A program made the position numbers and the translations under genes. Source: Caballeronia telluris (GTDB lineage Bacteria > Pseudomonadota > Gammaproteobacteria > Burkholderiales > Burkholderiaceae). Taken from it: a stretch of DNA of 64,000 bases. How positions within the stretch are numbered: position 1 is the first letter of the stretch; each line of letters starts with the position of its first letter. This document shows, one piece after another, positions 45,000-54,746 of this stretch. The notes beneath the pieces are model-generated. The model did not search any database. It saw only the letters and a list, made by a program, of their open reading frames with translations, and was not told the DNA's origin. Location: positions 1 to 64,000 of the forward strand of contig NZ_FCNZ02000021.1 of the NCBI RefSeq assembly GCF_001544495.1, in the 5' to 3' direction.

Positions 45000-46220
45000 C
45001 TAGTTATCGTCGATGACAAACAGGCGTTGATATTCCTTCAATGCATAGCGATCGGTCATGCCCGCGATGTAATGCGCGATCAGGCGCGCCTGCGAGCTGT
45101 CGTAAGTGGGCGCGGCAGGATCGTTCGCCGATTCCTCCGCCACCGGGCCGCGCGCCTGATACGCGGGCGGCAACAGGCGCGGGTCGTCGGTGAACGCCTC
45201 GAAGAGGCCGGCCACGACGCGCTGCGCCTTGTTCGCCATGCGCATCACGCGGTAGTGACGGTACAGGTTCTTGAACAGGAAACGCTTGAGCGCGGCCGCC
45301 TGCGACGCGATTTCGTCGCTATGCGCGACGATCGGCGGCGCATTGCGCACGTCGTCGATCGACTCGGGGCGCACGCGCGCGAGATGCAGGCTCGTTGTGT
45401 CGATCAGATCGACGATCAGCGTGTTGATGATGCGGCGAATCGTCTCGTGGATCAGCCGCCGCCCGTCGATGCGCGGAAATTCGCTCTTCGCCGCCTCGTG
45501 ATGCGTGTGCCACAGGCTCACTTCGGCCAGCTGATCGAGCGTGATGAAGCCGGAGCGCAGGCCGTCGTCGACGTCGTGATTGTTGTACGCGATTTCGTCG
45601 GCAACATTTGCGATCTGCGCTTCGATCGACGGCTGCTTGCCCGTCAGAAAGCGCTCGCCGAGTTCGCCCAGCTTGCGCGCGTTCTCGCGCGAGCAATGCT
45701 TGAGGATACCTTCGCGGGTTTCGAAACAGAGGTTGAGGCCGTTGAACGCGCCGTAGTGTTCTTCGAGCTGGTCGACGACGGCAAGACTCTGCAAGTTGTG
45801 TTCGAAGCCGCCGTGATCGCGCATGCATTCGTGCAGCGCATCCTGGCCTGCATGGCCGAACGGCGTGTGGCCGAGATCGTGCGCGAGCGAAATCGCCTCG
45901 ACGAGGTCTTCGTTCACGCGCAGATTGCGCGCCACCGACCGCGCGATCTGCGCGACTTCGAGACTGTGCGTGAGGCGCGTGCGGAACAGGTCGCCTTCGT
46001 GATTCACGAAGACCTGCGTCTTGTATTCGAGCCGACGAAACGCGGTGGAATGCACGATGCGATCGCGATCGCGCTGGAACTCGGTGCGAGCCGAAGGCGG
46101 AGTTTCGGAAAAGCGGCGGCCGCGTGAGGTCTCGGAATGCGCGGCGTAGGCGGCGAGATGCGCTTCCAGCGCGAACGCTGCGGGCGTGCCCACGGACATC
46201 TTTCGTTCTGTTTCGCTCAC
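45000..46220 (-). CDS. dgt: dGTPase-like HD-domain triphosphohydrolase
   Basis: A 406-residue deoxyguanosine triphosphohydrolase-like protein, which cleaves dNTPs to nucleoside and triphosphate. The HD metal motif is HSLEVAQIARS followed by SLAHDLGHTPFGHAG; the C-terminal half carries DIANVADEIAYNNHD-type metal-site residues. The start is GTG at 46220; an ATG eight codons later is an alternative. It lies 45 bases after aroB in the same direction. Confidence 0.93.
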   Translation of the reverse strand: MSETERKMSVGTPAAFALEAHLAAYAAHSETSRGRRFSETPPSARTEFQRDRDRIVHSTAFRRLEYKTQVFVNHEGDLFRTRLTHSLEVAQIARSVARNLRVNEDLVEAISLAHDLGHTPFGHAGQDALHECMRDHGGFEHNLQSLAVVDQLEEHYGAFNGLNLCFETREGILKHCSRENARKLGELGERFLTGKQPSIEAQIANVADEIAYNNHDVDDGLRSGFITLDQLAEVSLWHTHHEAAKSEFPRIDGRRLIHETIRRIINTLIVDLIDTTSLHLARVRPESIDDVRNAPPIVAHSDEIASQAAALKRFLFKNLYRHYRVMRMANKAQRVVAGLFEAFTDDPRLLPPAYQARGPVAEESANDPAAPTYDSSQARLIAHYIAGMTDRYALKEYQRLFVIDDN

Positions 46221-46265
46221 CGGCTGCTCCGCATCATCATCGTGTTCCGGCCGCCGCGCGCGCGC

Positions 46266-47351
46266 TCAGACGCTGGCCGCGAGTGTCGCGCGCACCGCGT
46301 CGTCGGGTGCGCTCGTGATCTGCGTGTCGCCGAAGCGCGTCAGCAGGATGAATTTGATCTCGCCCGCCTCGGCTTTCTTGTCGACCTTCATCAGGTCGAT
46401 ATAACGGTCCGCGCCGAGCACGGGCGCCTTGACCGGCAGCTTCGCCGCCGCGATCACGTCGACGAGACGCCGGCGCGACGCTTCGTCGAGCTTGCCGAGC
46501 CGCACCGACAGATCGCCCGCCATCACCATCCCGCAGCCGACCGCCTCGCCGTGCAGCCATTCGCCGTAGCCGAGGCCGGCTTCAATCGCGTGGCCGAACG
46601 TGTGGCCGAAATTGAGGATCGCGCGCAGTCCGCCTTCGCGTTCGTCGGCGGCGACGACCGACGCCTTGATCTCGCACGAACGCTTGACCGCGTGCGCGAG
46701 CGCTGGCTCGTCGCAGCGATTGAGCGCGTCGATGTTGGCTTCGATCCACTGGAAGAATTCCGCGTCCGCGATCGCGCCCGTCTTGATCACTTCGGCGAGC
46801 CCGGCCGCGAGTTCGCGTTGCGGCAGGCTGCGCAACACGCCGATGTCGGCGATCACGGCTTGCGGCTGGTAGAACGCGCCGATCATGTTCTTGCCGAGCG
46901 GATGGTTGATCCCGGTCTTGCCGCCGACCGACGAATCGACTTGCGAGAGCAGCGTGGTCGGCACCTGAATGAAGGGCACGCCGCGCATGTAGCACGCCGC
47001 GGCAAAACCCGTCATGTCGCCGACGACCCCGCCGCCGAGCGCGATCAGCGTCGTCTTGCGGTCGGCGCGTTCGGTCAGCAGCGAATCGAAGATCTGGTTG
47101 AGCGTTTCCCAGTTCTTGTGCACCTCGCCGTCCGGCAGGACGACAGTCGTCACTTTCTTGCCGAGCGGCGCGAGCGCGGCGCGCAGCGTCTCGCCGTAAA
47201 GCGGATCGACGGTGGAATTGGTGACGATCGCGACCGACGATCCGGCGATGTGCGGCGCGAAGAGTTCGGTCCGCCCGATGAGATCGGCACCGATATGGAT
47301 GGGATAGGCGCGCTCGCCCAGTTCGACGTTGACGGTAATCATGGCGGACAT
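46266..47351 (-). CDS. aroB: 3-dehydroquinate synthase
   Basis: A 361-residue NAD- and zinc-dependent AroB, the second shikimate-pathway enzyme. Landmarks are GGGVVGDMTGFAAACYMRG, the DSSVGGKTGINHPLGKNMIG motif and the zinc ligand region FGHTFGHAIEAG. The ATG at 47351 overlaps the aroK stop as TAATG; a second ATG three codons in is also possible. Confidence 0.97.
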   Translation of the reverse strand: MSAMITVNVELGERAYPIHIGADLIGRTELFAPHIAGSSVAIVTNSTVDPLYGETLRAALAPLGKKVTTVVLPDGEVHKNWETLNQIFDSLLTERADRKTTLIALGGGVVGDMTGFAAACYMRGVPFIQVPTTLLSQVDSSVGGKTGINHPLGKNMIGAFYQPQAVIADIGVLRSLPQRELAAGLAEVIKTGAIADAEFFQWIEANIDALNRCDEPALAHAVKRSCEIKASVVAADEREGGLRAILNFGHTFGHAIEAGLGYGEWLHGEAVGCGMVMAGDLSVRLGKLDEASRRRLVDVIAAAKLPVKAPVLGADRYIDLMKVDKKAEAGEIKFILLTRFGDTQITSAPDDAVRATLAASV

Positions 47352-47902
47352 TATGACTCAGCCGGTTTGACGACGCCGGCCATCTCCAGTTGCATCAGGA
47401 CCATATTGACGAGTGCGTTCACGGTCGGACGCCCGGTCTCGACGACGAAATGCGCGCAGTCGTGATAGAGCGGATCGCGCGTCGCGAAGAGCGCTTCGAG
47501 CTTTCCGCGCGGATCGTCAGTCTGCAAAAGCGGGCGATTCTTGTCACGGCGCGTGCGCTGCCAGAGATCATGCGGATTTGCACGCAGATAAACGACGATG
47601 CCGCGATTTTTCAAATTTTCGCGATTCTCCGGACGCAGTATCGCGCCGCCGCCGGTGGCGAGCACGATGCCGTCGCGCTGTGACAGTTCGTCGATGACGC
47701 TCGCCTCGCGCTGCCGGAATCCTTCCTCGCCTTCCAGTTCCCAGATGACCGGAATCCGCGCGCCGGTGCGCGCCTCGATCTCGTGGTCGGAATCGATGAA
47801 CGATCGCTGCAAACGGCGCGCAACCGCACGGCCCACGGTGGTTTTTCCCGCCCCCATGAGTCCGACAAAAAAGATGTTCGCGTTCGCGTGCCCGGCCTGC
47901 AA
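47351..47902 (-). CDS. aroK: shikimate kinase
   Basis: A 183-residue shikimate kinase phosphorylating shikimate at O3. The P-loop is GLMGAGKT (14-21), the shikimate-binding DSDHEIE and GGGAILRPENR follow, and the lid has RRDKNRPLL. I chose the TTG at 47902 because AAGGAA lies seven bases upstream and the resulting start matches family length. The frame opens further upstream without similarity. Confidence 0.93.
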   Translation of the reverse strand: MQAGHANANIFFVGLMGAGKTTVGRAVARRLQRSFIDSDHEIEARTGARIPVIWELEGEEGFRQREASVIDELSQRDGIVLATGGGAILRPENRENLKNRGIVVYLRANPHDLWQRTRRDKNRPLLQTDDPRGKLEALFATRDPLYHDCAHFVVETGRPTVNALVNMVLMQLEMAGVVKPAES

Positions 47903-48000
47903 CTCGGTTCCTTTAAGGTGAATCTGAATTTTGTTCGTGCGGCAGCTTAAGGGCAAACCGCCCGCTTTGTCGAGTCTGGGCGCCCTTCCGGCAGGGTTCG

Positions 48001-49587
48001 TCAGCCGGGCGGCGTCACGACGTGCGGCGTGATGAAGATCACCAGTTCGCTCTTCGAGCTGCGTCGCGCGTCGTGCCTGAAAAGCCAGCCGACGACCGGG
48101 ATTTTCGACAGCAGCGGCACGCCCGTCACGTCGTCTCTCTCGTCTGCGGAATAGATGCCTCCGATCGCCACTGTCCCGCCGTCTTCCACTTCGACGCGCG
48201 TCTGCACGTGTTTCGTGTTGATCGCGGGCCCGGCGGCGGTCTCTTCGCCGACGCTGTCCTTCGAGACATCCAGGTCCAGGATCACGCGCCCATGCGGCGT
48301 GATCTGTGGTTCGACCTCCAGTTTGAGCGCAGCGCGCCGAAACTGCACCCCCGACACGCCGTTTCCGACCTTCGCCTGATAAGGAAGCTCCGTCCCCTGC
48401 TCGACGAGCGCCTTCACGCGATCCGCCGTGATGACGCGCGAACTCGACACGATCTGCCCGCGCCCCTCCGCCTCCAGCGCGCTCAGTTCGACGTTCAGGA
48501 GCCGCGTCGCCTGCGCGGCGAACAAAGTGAGACCGGCCGTCGCGGCGTCGAAACCGGAAATCGGCCGCGCCGACAGGTCGTAGATCGCGCCGTCCTTGCC
48601 GCCCACGACGCCGCGCGGCGAATCGCCGGGCGCCGTCATCGACAGCTTGACGCCCAGATTGCGCGAAAAGCCGGCGTCGCCCTCGACGATGCGCGCCTCG
48701 ATCATTACTTGCGGCGTCGGCTTGTCGATGCGCGCGATCAGTTCCGCGATCTGCGCGATCCGCGCGTCGAGGTCGGTGACGAAGAGCAGGTTGGTGCGCG
48801 AATCCGCCATCGCCGCGCCGCGCTTGGACAGCACGCGCTGGCTACCCGTGCCCGTCAGGAGCTTCTTGACATCCTCGGCGCGCGGATAGCGCAGCGCGAA
48901 GGTGCGGCTCGCGAGTGGTTCGAGATCGGCCGCGCGCGCGTGCGCCTCGAAGCGCAGCTTTTCGCGCGCCGCCAGTTCCGTGAGTGGCGCGACCCAGATC
49001 ACGTCGCCGTGGCGCTCCATCGCGAGGCCGTTCACTTCGAGCAGCGTGTCGAACGCGCGCCGCCACGGCACGTTCGTCAGATTGATCGTGACCAGCCCGC
49101 GAATCTTCTCGCTCGCGACGATGTTGAGCCCCGAGAACTTCGCGAACGTCTGAAGCACCGCGGGCAAATCGGCGTTTTTCAGGTTCAGCGTGATCGGCTT
49201 GCCGTCGCCGCTTGCGTTCGCCGGCGATGTGTCGGCGCGGCTCAAGCGCTGGAGCGGCGGCAGCGGCACCGGCGGACCTTCCAGCGGCGCTGCGTCGATG
49301 GCCGCGGCATTCGCGGCCGCAGGAGAGGCCGGCGCCGCGGGCTTCTCGGCGGGCGCGAGCCACGCCGAATCCGGCGCGTCGGCGTCGCCCGGTTCCGTCG
49401 ATGCCACAACAGGAACCGGCGGCACGGTCGTGTCGACGGCGAACTGGTCGGTCGACAGCGTATCGTTCAACGAGGGCAGCGGCGGCAGCGGCGGAACCGC
49501 GCTTTCGGCGGCGAGCGCCCGGCACAGCAGAACGGCGGCGACGGCGAGCGTTCGCCGCCGCGTCTTGATCGATGCATGCGCTTTCAC
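48001..49587 (-). CDS. pilQ: type IV pilus secretin PilQ
   Basis: A 528-residue secretin forming the outer-membrane gate for pili. A signal peptide (about 1-27) is followed by a Pro/Ala-rich low-complexity region to about residue 128. Then come an STN/N0 domain (about 133-200), a secretin N1 domain (about 228-290) and the secretin domain (about 300-525), with VPLLSKIPVVGWLFRHD and the closing VIFITPHVV. The AMIN domains of long PilQ proteins are absent. Last pil gene, about 100 bases before aroK. Confidence 0.92.
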   Translation of the reverse strand: MKAHASIKTRRRTLAVAAVLLCRALAAESAVPPLPPLPSLNDTLSTDQFAVDTTVPPVPVVASTEPGDADAPDSAWLAPAEKPAAPASPAAANAAAIDAAPLEGPPVPLPPLQRLSRADTSPANASGDGKPITLNLKNADLPAVLQTFAKFSGLNIVASEKIRGLVTINLTNVPWRRAFDTLLEVNGLAMERHGDVIWVAPLTELAAREKLRFEAHARAADLEPLASRTFALRYPRAEDVKKLLTGTGSQRVLSKRGAAMADSRTNLLFVTDLDARIAQIAELIARIDKPTPQVMIEARIVEGDAGFSRNLGVKLSMTAPGDSPRGVVGGKDGAIYDLSARPISGFDAATAGLTLFAAQATRLLNVELSALEAEGRGQIVSSSRVITADRVKALVEQGTELPYQAKVGNGVSGVQFRRAALKLEVEPQITPHGRVILDLDVSKDSVGEETAAGPAINTKHVQTRVEVEDGGTVAIGGIYSADERDDVTGVPLLSKIPVVGWLFRHDARRSSKSELVIFITPHVVTPPG

Positions 49588-50453
49588 GGGCGATCCTCCA
49601 CGAAGGACACTGAACGCGAGCCGCCGCCGTCGCGCGAAACGTCGATCGAACGAACGTGGACGCGACCGAGCCGTTCGTCACCGATCATCTGGCCGATCGC
49701 AAAGCCATCGACGCCCTTCGCCGTCTCGATCAGCGCCATCGCGCGCTCGCGGCCGAGCAGCGTCCCGACGAGCAGCATGTCGCCCGCCAGTCCTGACCCG
49801 GGGCCTTCCTTGCCGAACGGATCGATGAGCGAGGCATCGCGAGCGTCGGCGTTCGCACGGCGCGCGACCGCGGGCAGCGTGTCGAAAACGCGCAACGTCG
49901 CCTCGAACGTCAGCGAATCCGGCCCGCGCTTCAACTGCACGGCATCGGCGACGACGAGGCGCGGCAACGCGCCGAGCGCGTCGAGAAAACGGCGCACTTC
50001 GCCAAACGTGCCCTCCGCCCGCAGCTTCAGCGCCCGCTCGCCCTCCGGCGTGCCGCTCTTCGCAGCCGCGACGGGCACGATGGAGCCGAGCCGCAGCCCG
50101 CCTTGCCCGGCTATCGTCGAGACCGCGTGCAGCGCATCGGCCATGCTCCAGCGCGCGGACGCGTTCTCGGGCAAGGCCGCGCGCCTGCGCAACTCCGGCA
50201 GGGCGTCGAGCATTTTTTTGGTTCGCTGCGTGCGCTGTTGCGCTTCATCGAGCGCCGCGCGGCTGGCGTCCAGCCCGCTCGCGCCCGACGTCCGGTACGC
50301 GTACAGGCCAAGCGCCCCCATCGTCACGCCGATCGCGACCGCGCTGAGAATCATCCGCCTGCGGCTCCACAAGTCGATCGGTTCAAGGATCAGTCGCTTG
50401 AGACGGCTGTCACGCCGAATCGGTCGGTTGAGATTGATCGGGAGCGTGCTCAT
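49584..50453 (-). CDS. fused PilO-PilP-type pilus assembly protein
   Basis: A 289-residue inner-membrane protein. A short cytoplasmic part and one membrane helix (about 36-53) precede a PilO-like coiled coil and ferredoxin-like domain (about 60-195). The C-terminal 70 residues look like the PilP homology-region domain (DMLLVGTLLGRERAMALIET, then GQMIGDERLGRVHVRSIDV). A separate pilP gene is not found, and no lipobox is present, so PilO and PilP functions appear joined. The start overlaps the pilN stop by four bases, and its own stop overlaps pilQ. Confidence 0.83.
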   Translation of the reverse strand: MSTLPINLNRPIRRDSRLKRLILEPIDLWSRRRMILSAVAIGVTMGALGLYAYRTSGASGLDASRAALDEAQQRTQRTKKMLDALPELRRRAALPENASARWSMADALHAVSTIAGQGGLRLGSIVPVAAAKSGTPEGERALKLRAEGTFGEVRRFLDALGALPRLVVADAVQLKRGPDSLTFEATLRVFDTLPAVARRANADARDASLIDPFGKEGPGSGLAGDMLLVGTLLGRERAMALIETAKGVDGFAIGQMIGDERLGRVHVRSIDVSRDGGGSRSVSFVEDRP

Positions 50454-51100
50454 TTCGAACTCCTTTTGGCCGATGCCATAAGAGCCTTCTTCTGTTGCGC
50501 GAGCGGCGTCTCGACCGTCCATCGCACGAGCGCGGTGAATTCGTAGCCGCTCGCGATACCGGGCGTCGGCGCCGCTTTCCCACGCAGCGGCGCCGGAACC
50601 GGCCGCTTCATTTCGACGACTTCGACCGCCTCCACGCCGCGCACGGCCTCGAGAAGCTTGAGCCAGCGCGCCGCCGCCTGCGAATCGGACGCGAACGCGG
50701 CAAGTTCGACCGCGTTCGTCTGCTGCGACACGCGCTGCAAAGCGACGCCGCCCTGCTGCGCTTCGGCGAGCGCATCGAGCAACGCAAGAAAGCGCGCCGC
50801 CGGCGCGGCGAGCGGCACGGCGGTATCGCGCGCGCGGCGCCGCTGCGCTTCGGCTTCGGTCAGGCGGCCGTGCTCGGCCACTTTCGCGCCCGACGCGCGC
50901 AAGGACGCTTCGAGCGCCAGGCGCCGCTCGTCGAGCCGCGCGCGGTCCAACGCGTCCCAGCCCGCCGCCACGCCGACGGCCGCGCAGCCCGCGAGCGCAG
51001 CGGCGGCGAGCGCCGTGAGCCGCCGGTTGCGCGCTTCCCGCCGCTTTTTCGTCCGGTACGGCAGGACGTTGAATCCATCGACCAGTACGAGGCCAGTCAT
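50450..51100 (-). CDS. pilN: pilus assembly protein PilN
   Basis: A 216-residue PilN, a bitopic membrane protein that links the cytoplasmic PilM ring to PilO. A cytoplasmic N-terminus with the PilM-binding stretch GFNVLPYRTKKRREARNRR is followed by a membrane helix (about 28-47), a coiled coil and a ferredoxin-like periplasmic domain. Both ends overlap neighbours by four bases. Confidence 0.9.
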   Translation of the reverse strand: MTGLVLVDGFNVLPYRTKKRREARNRRLTALAAAALAGCAAVGVAAGWDALDRARLDERRLALEASLRASGAKVAEHGRLTEAEAQRRRARDTAVPLAAPAARFLALLDALAEAQQGGVALQRVSQQTNAVELAAFASDSQAAARWLKLLEAVRGVEAVEVVEMKRPVPAPLRGKAAPTPGIASGYEFTALVRWTVETPLAQQKKALMASAKRSSK

Positions 51101-52092
51101 TGCATCACCTCGCGGAGCGCAAGTCCGAACGCGACCGCAAAGCGCGGCGAGTGGCGCAGCGTTTCGTCGATGGCACTCGCGCCGTTGCAGAACGGCGCGC
51201 ATTCGAACGGCAGCACGGGGCAGCGCAGGATTTCGGCAAGCTGCGCCGGCGTGCAACCGGCACGCGTCAGCAGGTCGACATCGCCGCCGATGAACACCCA
51301 GTCAGGCGGCCCTTTCTCGCCGACCAGATCGCGCAGCGCGTCCATGACGGAGGAATATTCGGGCGCCGGATAGCGCAGTTCGTTCTCCACGCCGTCCTCG
51401 CCGACGAGCCACGCGTAGAGTCCGGTTCCATCCGCCCAGCACGCGATGTAATGGTCACGCGAATCGATTTCGATCGTGCCCGCGTGACGCATCGCGCGCA
51501 GTGCGGCAGCGGGTTCGCCGTCGATCGCGGACAGCGAGATGCCCGCCATGGCCGCCGTCTCGACACGCGATTCCACGTGCTGACGCGCGGTCGCCGCAAT
51601 CGACACCTGCGCGCATCCGTCGTCCTGCGGTTCGACCGACCAGTCGACCGCCAGCGCGGCGCGCTCGATGCCCGCGGCGCGCTCGGCTTCGGCGAGCACC
51701 GCCGGTTCGAGCAGCCCGAGCGGATCGCGGCCGCCCGTCGCGCTCTCGTGCGCCTCGATCAGCCGCGAGATCGGCACGCGCGTCATCAGCGTCGCGGATG
51801 CCGGCAGTCCGATCGCGCAACGCAGCGCGCGCCACGTGCCGCGCGCGGGCAGCCGCCCGAACGCCTCGCGCAAGGCGGCGGCCACCGCGTGACGGTCGAT
51901 GAAATCGCCGTTGATCACCGCCCCCGCTTCGAGCGGCACCGACTCCAGATGCTCGACGCACACCGGCCCGTTCGCCCGCAGCCGCCGGCTCACCACCGCC
52001 ACGCGCACCGCCCGTTCGCTCACATCGATTCCCGCTGCGTACCGGCGCGTGACCGCCAGCACCGATCCGCGCAACGCTTCTTTCCCGCTCAT
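51097..52092 (-). CDS. pilM: pilus assembly protein PilM (actin-like)
   Basis: A 331-residue protein with the ASKHA actin-like fold of PilM. The N-terminal nucleotide-binding stretch is AAGIDVSERAVRVAVVSRR, and the C-terminal FIGGDVDLL motif is the second phosphate loop. The cytoplasmic ring it forms binds PilN. Sequence is more diverged than in Pseudomonas, but the position at the head of pilMN(OP)Q and divergent from PBP1a is typical. Confidence 0.88.
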   Translation of the reverse strand: MSGKEALRGSVLAVTRRYAAGIDVSERAVRVAVVSRRLRANGPVCVEHLESVPLEAGAVINGDFIDRHAVAAALREAFGRLPARGTWRALRCAIGLPASATLMTRVPISRLIEAHESATGGRDPLGLLEPAVLAEAERAAGIERAALAVDWSVEPQDDGCAQVSIAATARQHVESRVETAAMAGISLSAIDGEPAAALRAMRHAGTIEIDSRDHYIACWADGTGLYAWLVGEDGVENELRYPAPEYSSVMDALRDLVGEKGPPDWVFIGGDVDLLTRAGCTPAQLAEILRCPVLPFECAPFCNGASAIDETLRHSPRFAVAFGLALREVMQ

Positions 52093-52263
52093 TCCCGCCT
52101 CCTACGTTTCATCGCGCCGAACCGTTCGGCCGCTTGCAGTAGGAGAATTGTGGTGAGGGCAGCGCCCGGCGAACATTCGTCCGAATGGCCAACGCAAGCG
52201 TTACGCGTCGCGTGCGCCGCGCGCTGCGTACCCTTCATGACAAAGCCGGTAAAGCCAGGCAGC

Positions 52264-52269
52264 TATAAT
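52264..52269 (+). promoter_or_regulatory. -10 element for the PBP1a gene
   Basis: A perfect TATAAT 26 bases before the ATG at 52295, in the 202-base gap shared with the divergent pilM. The -35 is weak. I see no other structure in this gap apart from scattered G/C-rich repeats. Confidence 0.5.
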
Positions 52270-52294
52270 CGCGGGACCGTTTTTTGGTGGTGCT

Positions 52295-54697
52295 ATGCAA
52301 TCCTCTACCCCGTCGACCCCGCCGTCCCAGCCGCCCAAGCGGAAGAAGCGCCCGCTGTTGCTGCGGCTTTTTCTGGGACTTTTCGTCTGTATTTTCGCGC
52401 TGGTCATCAGTGCGGGGCTCGTCCTCGGTTATGCGCTCGTCGTGGCCCAGCCGAACCTGCCGTCGCTCGACGCGCTCACCGACTACCGGCCCAAGGTGCC
52501 GCTGCGAATCTATACGGCCGATCACGTGCTGATCGGCGAATTCGGCGAGGAACGGCGCAGCGTCGTGCGCATCCAGGACGTGCCCGATCATCTGAAAAAA
52601 GCGATTCTCGCGATCGAGGACGCGCGCTTCTACGACCACGGCGGCGTCGATCTGACCGGCATCCTTCGCGCGGGCACCGTCGCGCTGACGAACGGGCACG
52701 CGTCGCAGGGCGCGAGCACGATCACGATGCAGGTGGCGCGCAATTTCTTCCTGTCGAGCGAGAAGACCTACACGCGCAAGATCTACGAGATGCTGCTCGC
52801 TTACAAGATCGAGCGGGCGCTGACGAAGGATCAGATTCTCGAGGTCTACATGAATCAGATCTATCTCGGCCAGCGCGCGTACGGTTTCGCGAGCGCCGCG
52901 CGCGTCTATTTCGGCAAGGACCTGAAGGACGTGTCGCTCGCCGAGTCGGCGATGCTCGCGGGCCTGCCGAAGGCGCCGTCCGCGTATAACCCGGTGGTCA
53001 ATCCGAAGCGCGCGAAGGTGCGCCAGGAGTACATCCTGCAGCGGATGCTGGAGCTGCGCTACATCACGCAGGACGAGTACGACCAGGCGGCGAAGCAGCC
53101 ACTCGTCGTGAAGGGCGCCGGCCGCGAGTTCAGCGTGCACGCGGAGTACGTCGCGGAAATGGTCCGGCAGATGATGTACGCGCAGTACCGCGAGGAAGCC
53201 TATACGCGCGGCCTGAACGTCGTGACGACCATCGATTCCGCCGACCAGGACGCCGCCTATCGCGCGGTGCGCAAGGGCCTCATGGATTACGAGCGCCGTC
53301 ACGGCTATCGCGGGCCGGAGGGTTTCATCGAGCTGCCCGCGAACGCCGACGAGCGCGAACAGGCCATCGACGACGCGCTCGCCGAGCATCCGGACAACGG
53401 CGAACTCGTCGCGGCGGTGGTGACGTCCGCGAGCACGAAGCAGGTGAAGGCGAGCTTCATCGACGGCAACGTGGCGACGATCGAAGGCAACAATCTGCGG
53501 TTCGTGTCGAACGCGCTCTCGACGCGCGCGCAGCCGAACCAGCGCATCCGGCCGGGCGCGATCGTCCGACTCATGAAAAACGACGACGGCGCCTGGATCA
53601 TCACGCAATTGCCGCAGGTGGAAGGCGCGCTCGTGTCGGTGGTACCGCAGGACGGCGCGATCCGCGCGCTCGTCGGCGGGTTCGACTTCAACAAGAACAA
53701 GTTCAACCACGTCACGCAGGCCTGGCGCCAGCCGGGGTCGAGCTTCAAGCCGTTCGTGTACTCGGCGTCGCTGGAAAAGGGATTGTCGCCCGCGACCATC
53801 ATCAACGACGCGCCGCTTTTCTTCAGCGCCGCCGAAACCGGCGGCCAGCCGTGGGAGCCCAAGAACTACGGCGGCGGCTTCGACGGCCCGATGAGCATGC
53901 GTCAGGCGCTGCAGAAGTCGCGCAACCTGGTGTCGATCCGCATCCTGAACCAGATCGGCACGAAATACACGCAGCAGTACATCACGAAGTTCGGCTTCGA
54001 CGCCGACCGCCATCCGGCCTATCTGCCGATGGCGCTCGGCGCCGGTCTCGTCACGCCGTTGCAGATGGCGACCGCATATTCGGTGTTCGCGAACGGCGGA
54101 TATCGCGTGAATCCGTACCTGATCGCCGATATCACCGATCCGCGCGGCGCCGTCGTTTCGCATCCGCAGCCGCTCGTCGCGCAAGAAAGTGCGCCGCTCG
54201 CGATCCCGCCGCGCAACGCGTATGTGATGAACAGCCTCTTGCAGAGCGTCGCGCAGCGCGGCACGGGCGCGAAGACGAATGAGTTGAAGCGCGGCGATCT
54301 CGCCGGCAAGACGGGCACGACGAACGATTCACGCGATGCCTGGTTCGCGGGCTACCAGCATTCGCTCGTGGCGATTGCGTGGATCGGCTACGACAATCCG
54401 CGCACGCTCGGCGACAAGGAAACGGGCGGCGGGCTCGCGCTGCCGGTGTGGATGGATTACATGTCGCGCGCGTTGCGCGGCGTGCCGGAATGGCGCGCAC
54501 AGCAGCCGCCCGACGTGACATCGCTCGGCGGCGAACTGTATTACGACGACATGACGCCGGGACACGGCTTTGTCGCGACGATCGGTGTGAGTCAGGCGCA
54601 GCCGTCGGAAGGAGGCGTCGCGGGCGTGGCGGCGCCGACGCCCGACGTCGGCGAGCAGGAAAAGCAGGACATCATGAACCTGTTCAAGAGCCAATAA
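52295..54697 (+). CDS. mrcA: penicillin-binding protein 1A, bifunctional
   Basis: An 800-residue class A PBP with glycosyltransferase and transpeptidase activity in peptidoglycan synthesis. A basic cytoplasmic tail and membrane helix (about 24-46) precede the glycosyltransferase domain (AIEDARFYDHGGVD with catalytic Glu, then GASTITMQVARNFFL). An OB-like insert follows, then the transpeptidase with S482-S-F-K485 and the KTGTT motif (about 671). Full length. Divergent from pilM. Confidence 0.96.
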   Translation: MQSSTPSTPPSQPPKRKKRPLLLRLFLGLFVCIFALVISAGLVLGYALVVAQPNLPSLDALTDYRPKVPLRIYTADHVLIGEFGEERRSVVRIQDVPDHLKKAILAIEDARFYDHGGVDLTGILRAGTVALTNGHASQGASTITMQVARNFFLSSEKTYTRKIYEMLLAYKIERALTKDQILEVYMNQIYLGQRAYGFASAARVYFGKDLKDVSLAESAMLAGLPKAPSAYNPVVNPKRAKVRQEYILQRMLELRYITQDEYDQAAKQPLVVKGAGREFSVHAEYVAEMVRQMMYAQYREEAYTRGLNVVTTIDSADQDAAYRAVRKGLMDYERRHGYRGPEGFIELPANADEREQAIDDALAEHPDNGELVAAVVTSASTKQVKASFIDGNVATIEGNNLRFVSNALSTRAQPNQRIRPGAIVRLMKNDDGAWIITQLPQVEGALVSVVPQDGAIRALVGGFDFNKNKFNHVTQAWRQPGSSFKPFVYSASLEKGLSPATIINDAPLFFSAAETGGQPWEPKNYGGGFDGPMSMRQALQKSRNLVSIRILNQIGTKYTQQYITKFGFDADRHPAYLPMALGAGLVTPLQMATAYSVFANGGYRVNPYLIADITDPRGAVVSHPQPLVAQESAPLAIPPRNAYVMNSLLQSVAQRGTGAKTNELKRGDLAGKTGTTNDSRDAWFAGYQHSLVAIAWIGYDNPRTLGDKETGGGLALPVWMDYMSRALRGVPEWRAQQPPDVTSLGGELYYDDMTPGHGFVATIGVSQAQPSEGGVAGVAAPTPDVGEQEKQDIMNLFKSQ

Positions 54698-54703
54698 CGC
54701 AGC

Positions 54704-54738
54704 CTCGGGCAGGCGCGCGAACCGCGCGCTTGCCTGAG
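54704..54738. repeat. stem-loop between mrcA and cyaY
   Basis: A long G/C-rich hairpin (CTCGGGCAGGCGCGCG pairing with CGCGCGCTTGCCTGAG, with two wobble pairs) between convergent genes. No T-tract on either strand, so at best a weak terminator or mRNA end protector. Confidence 0.5.
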
Positions 54739-54746
54739 CGCGCCGG

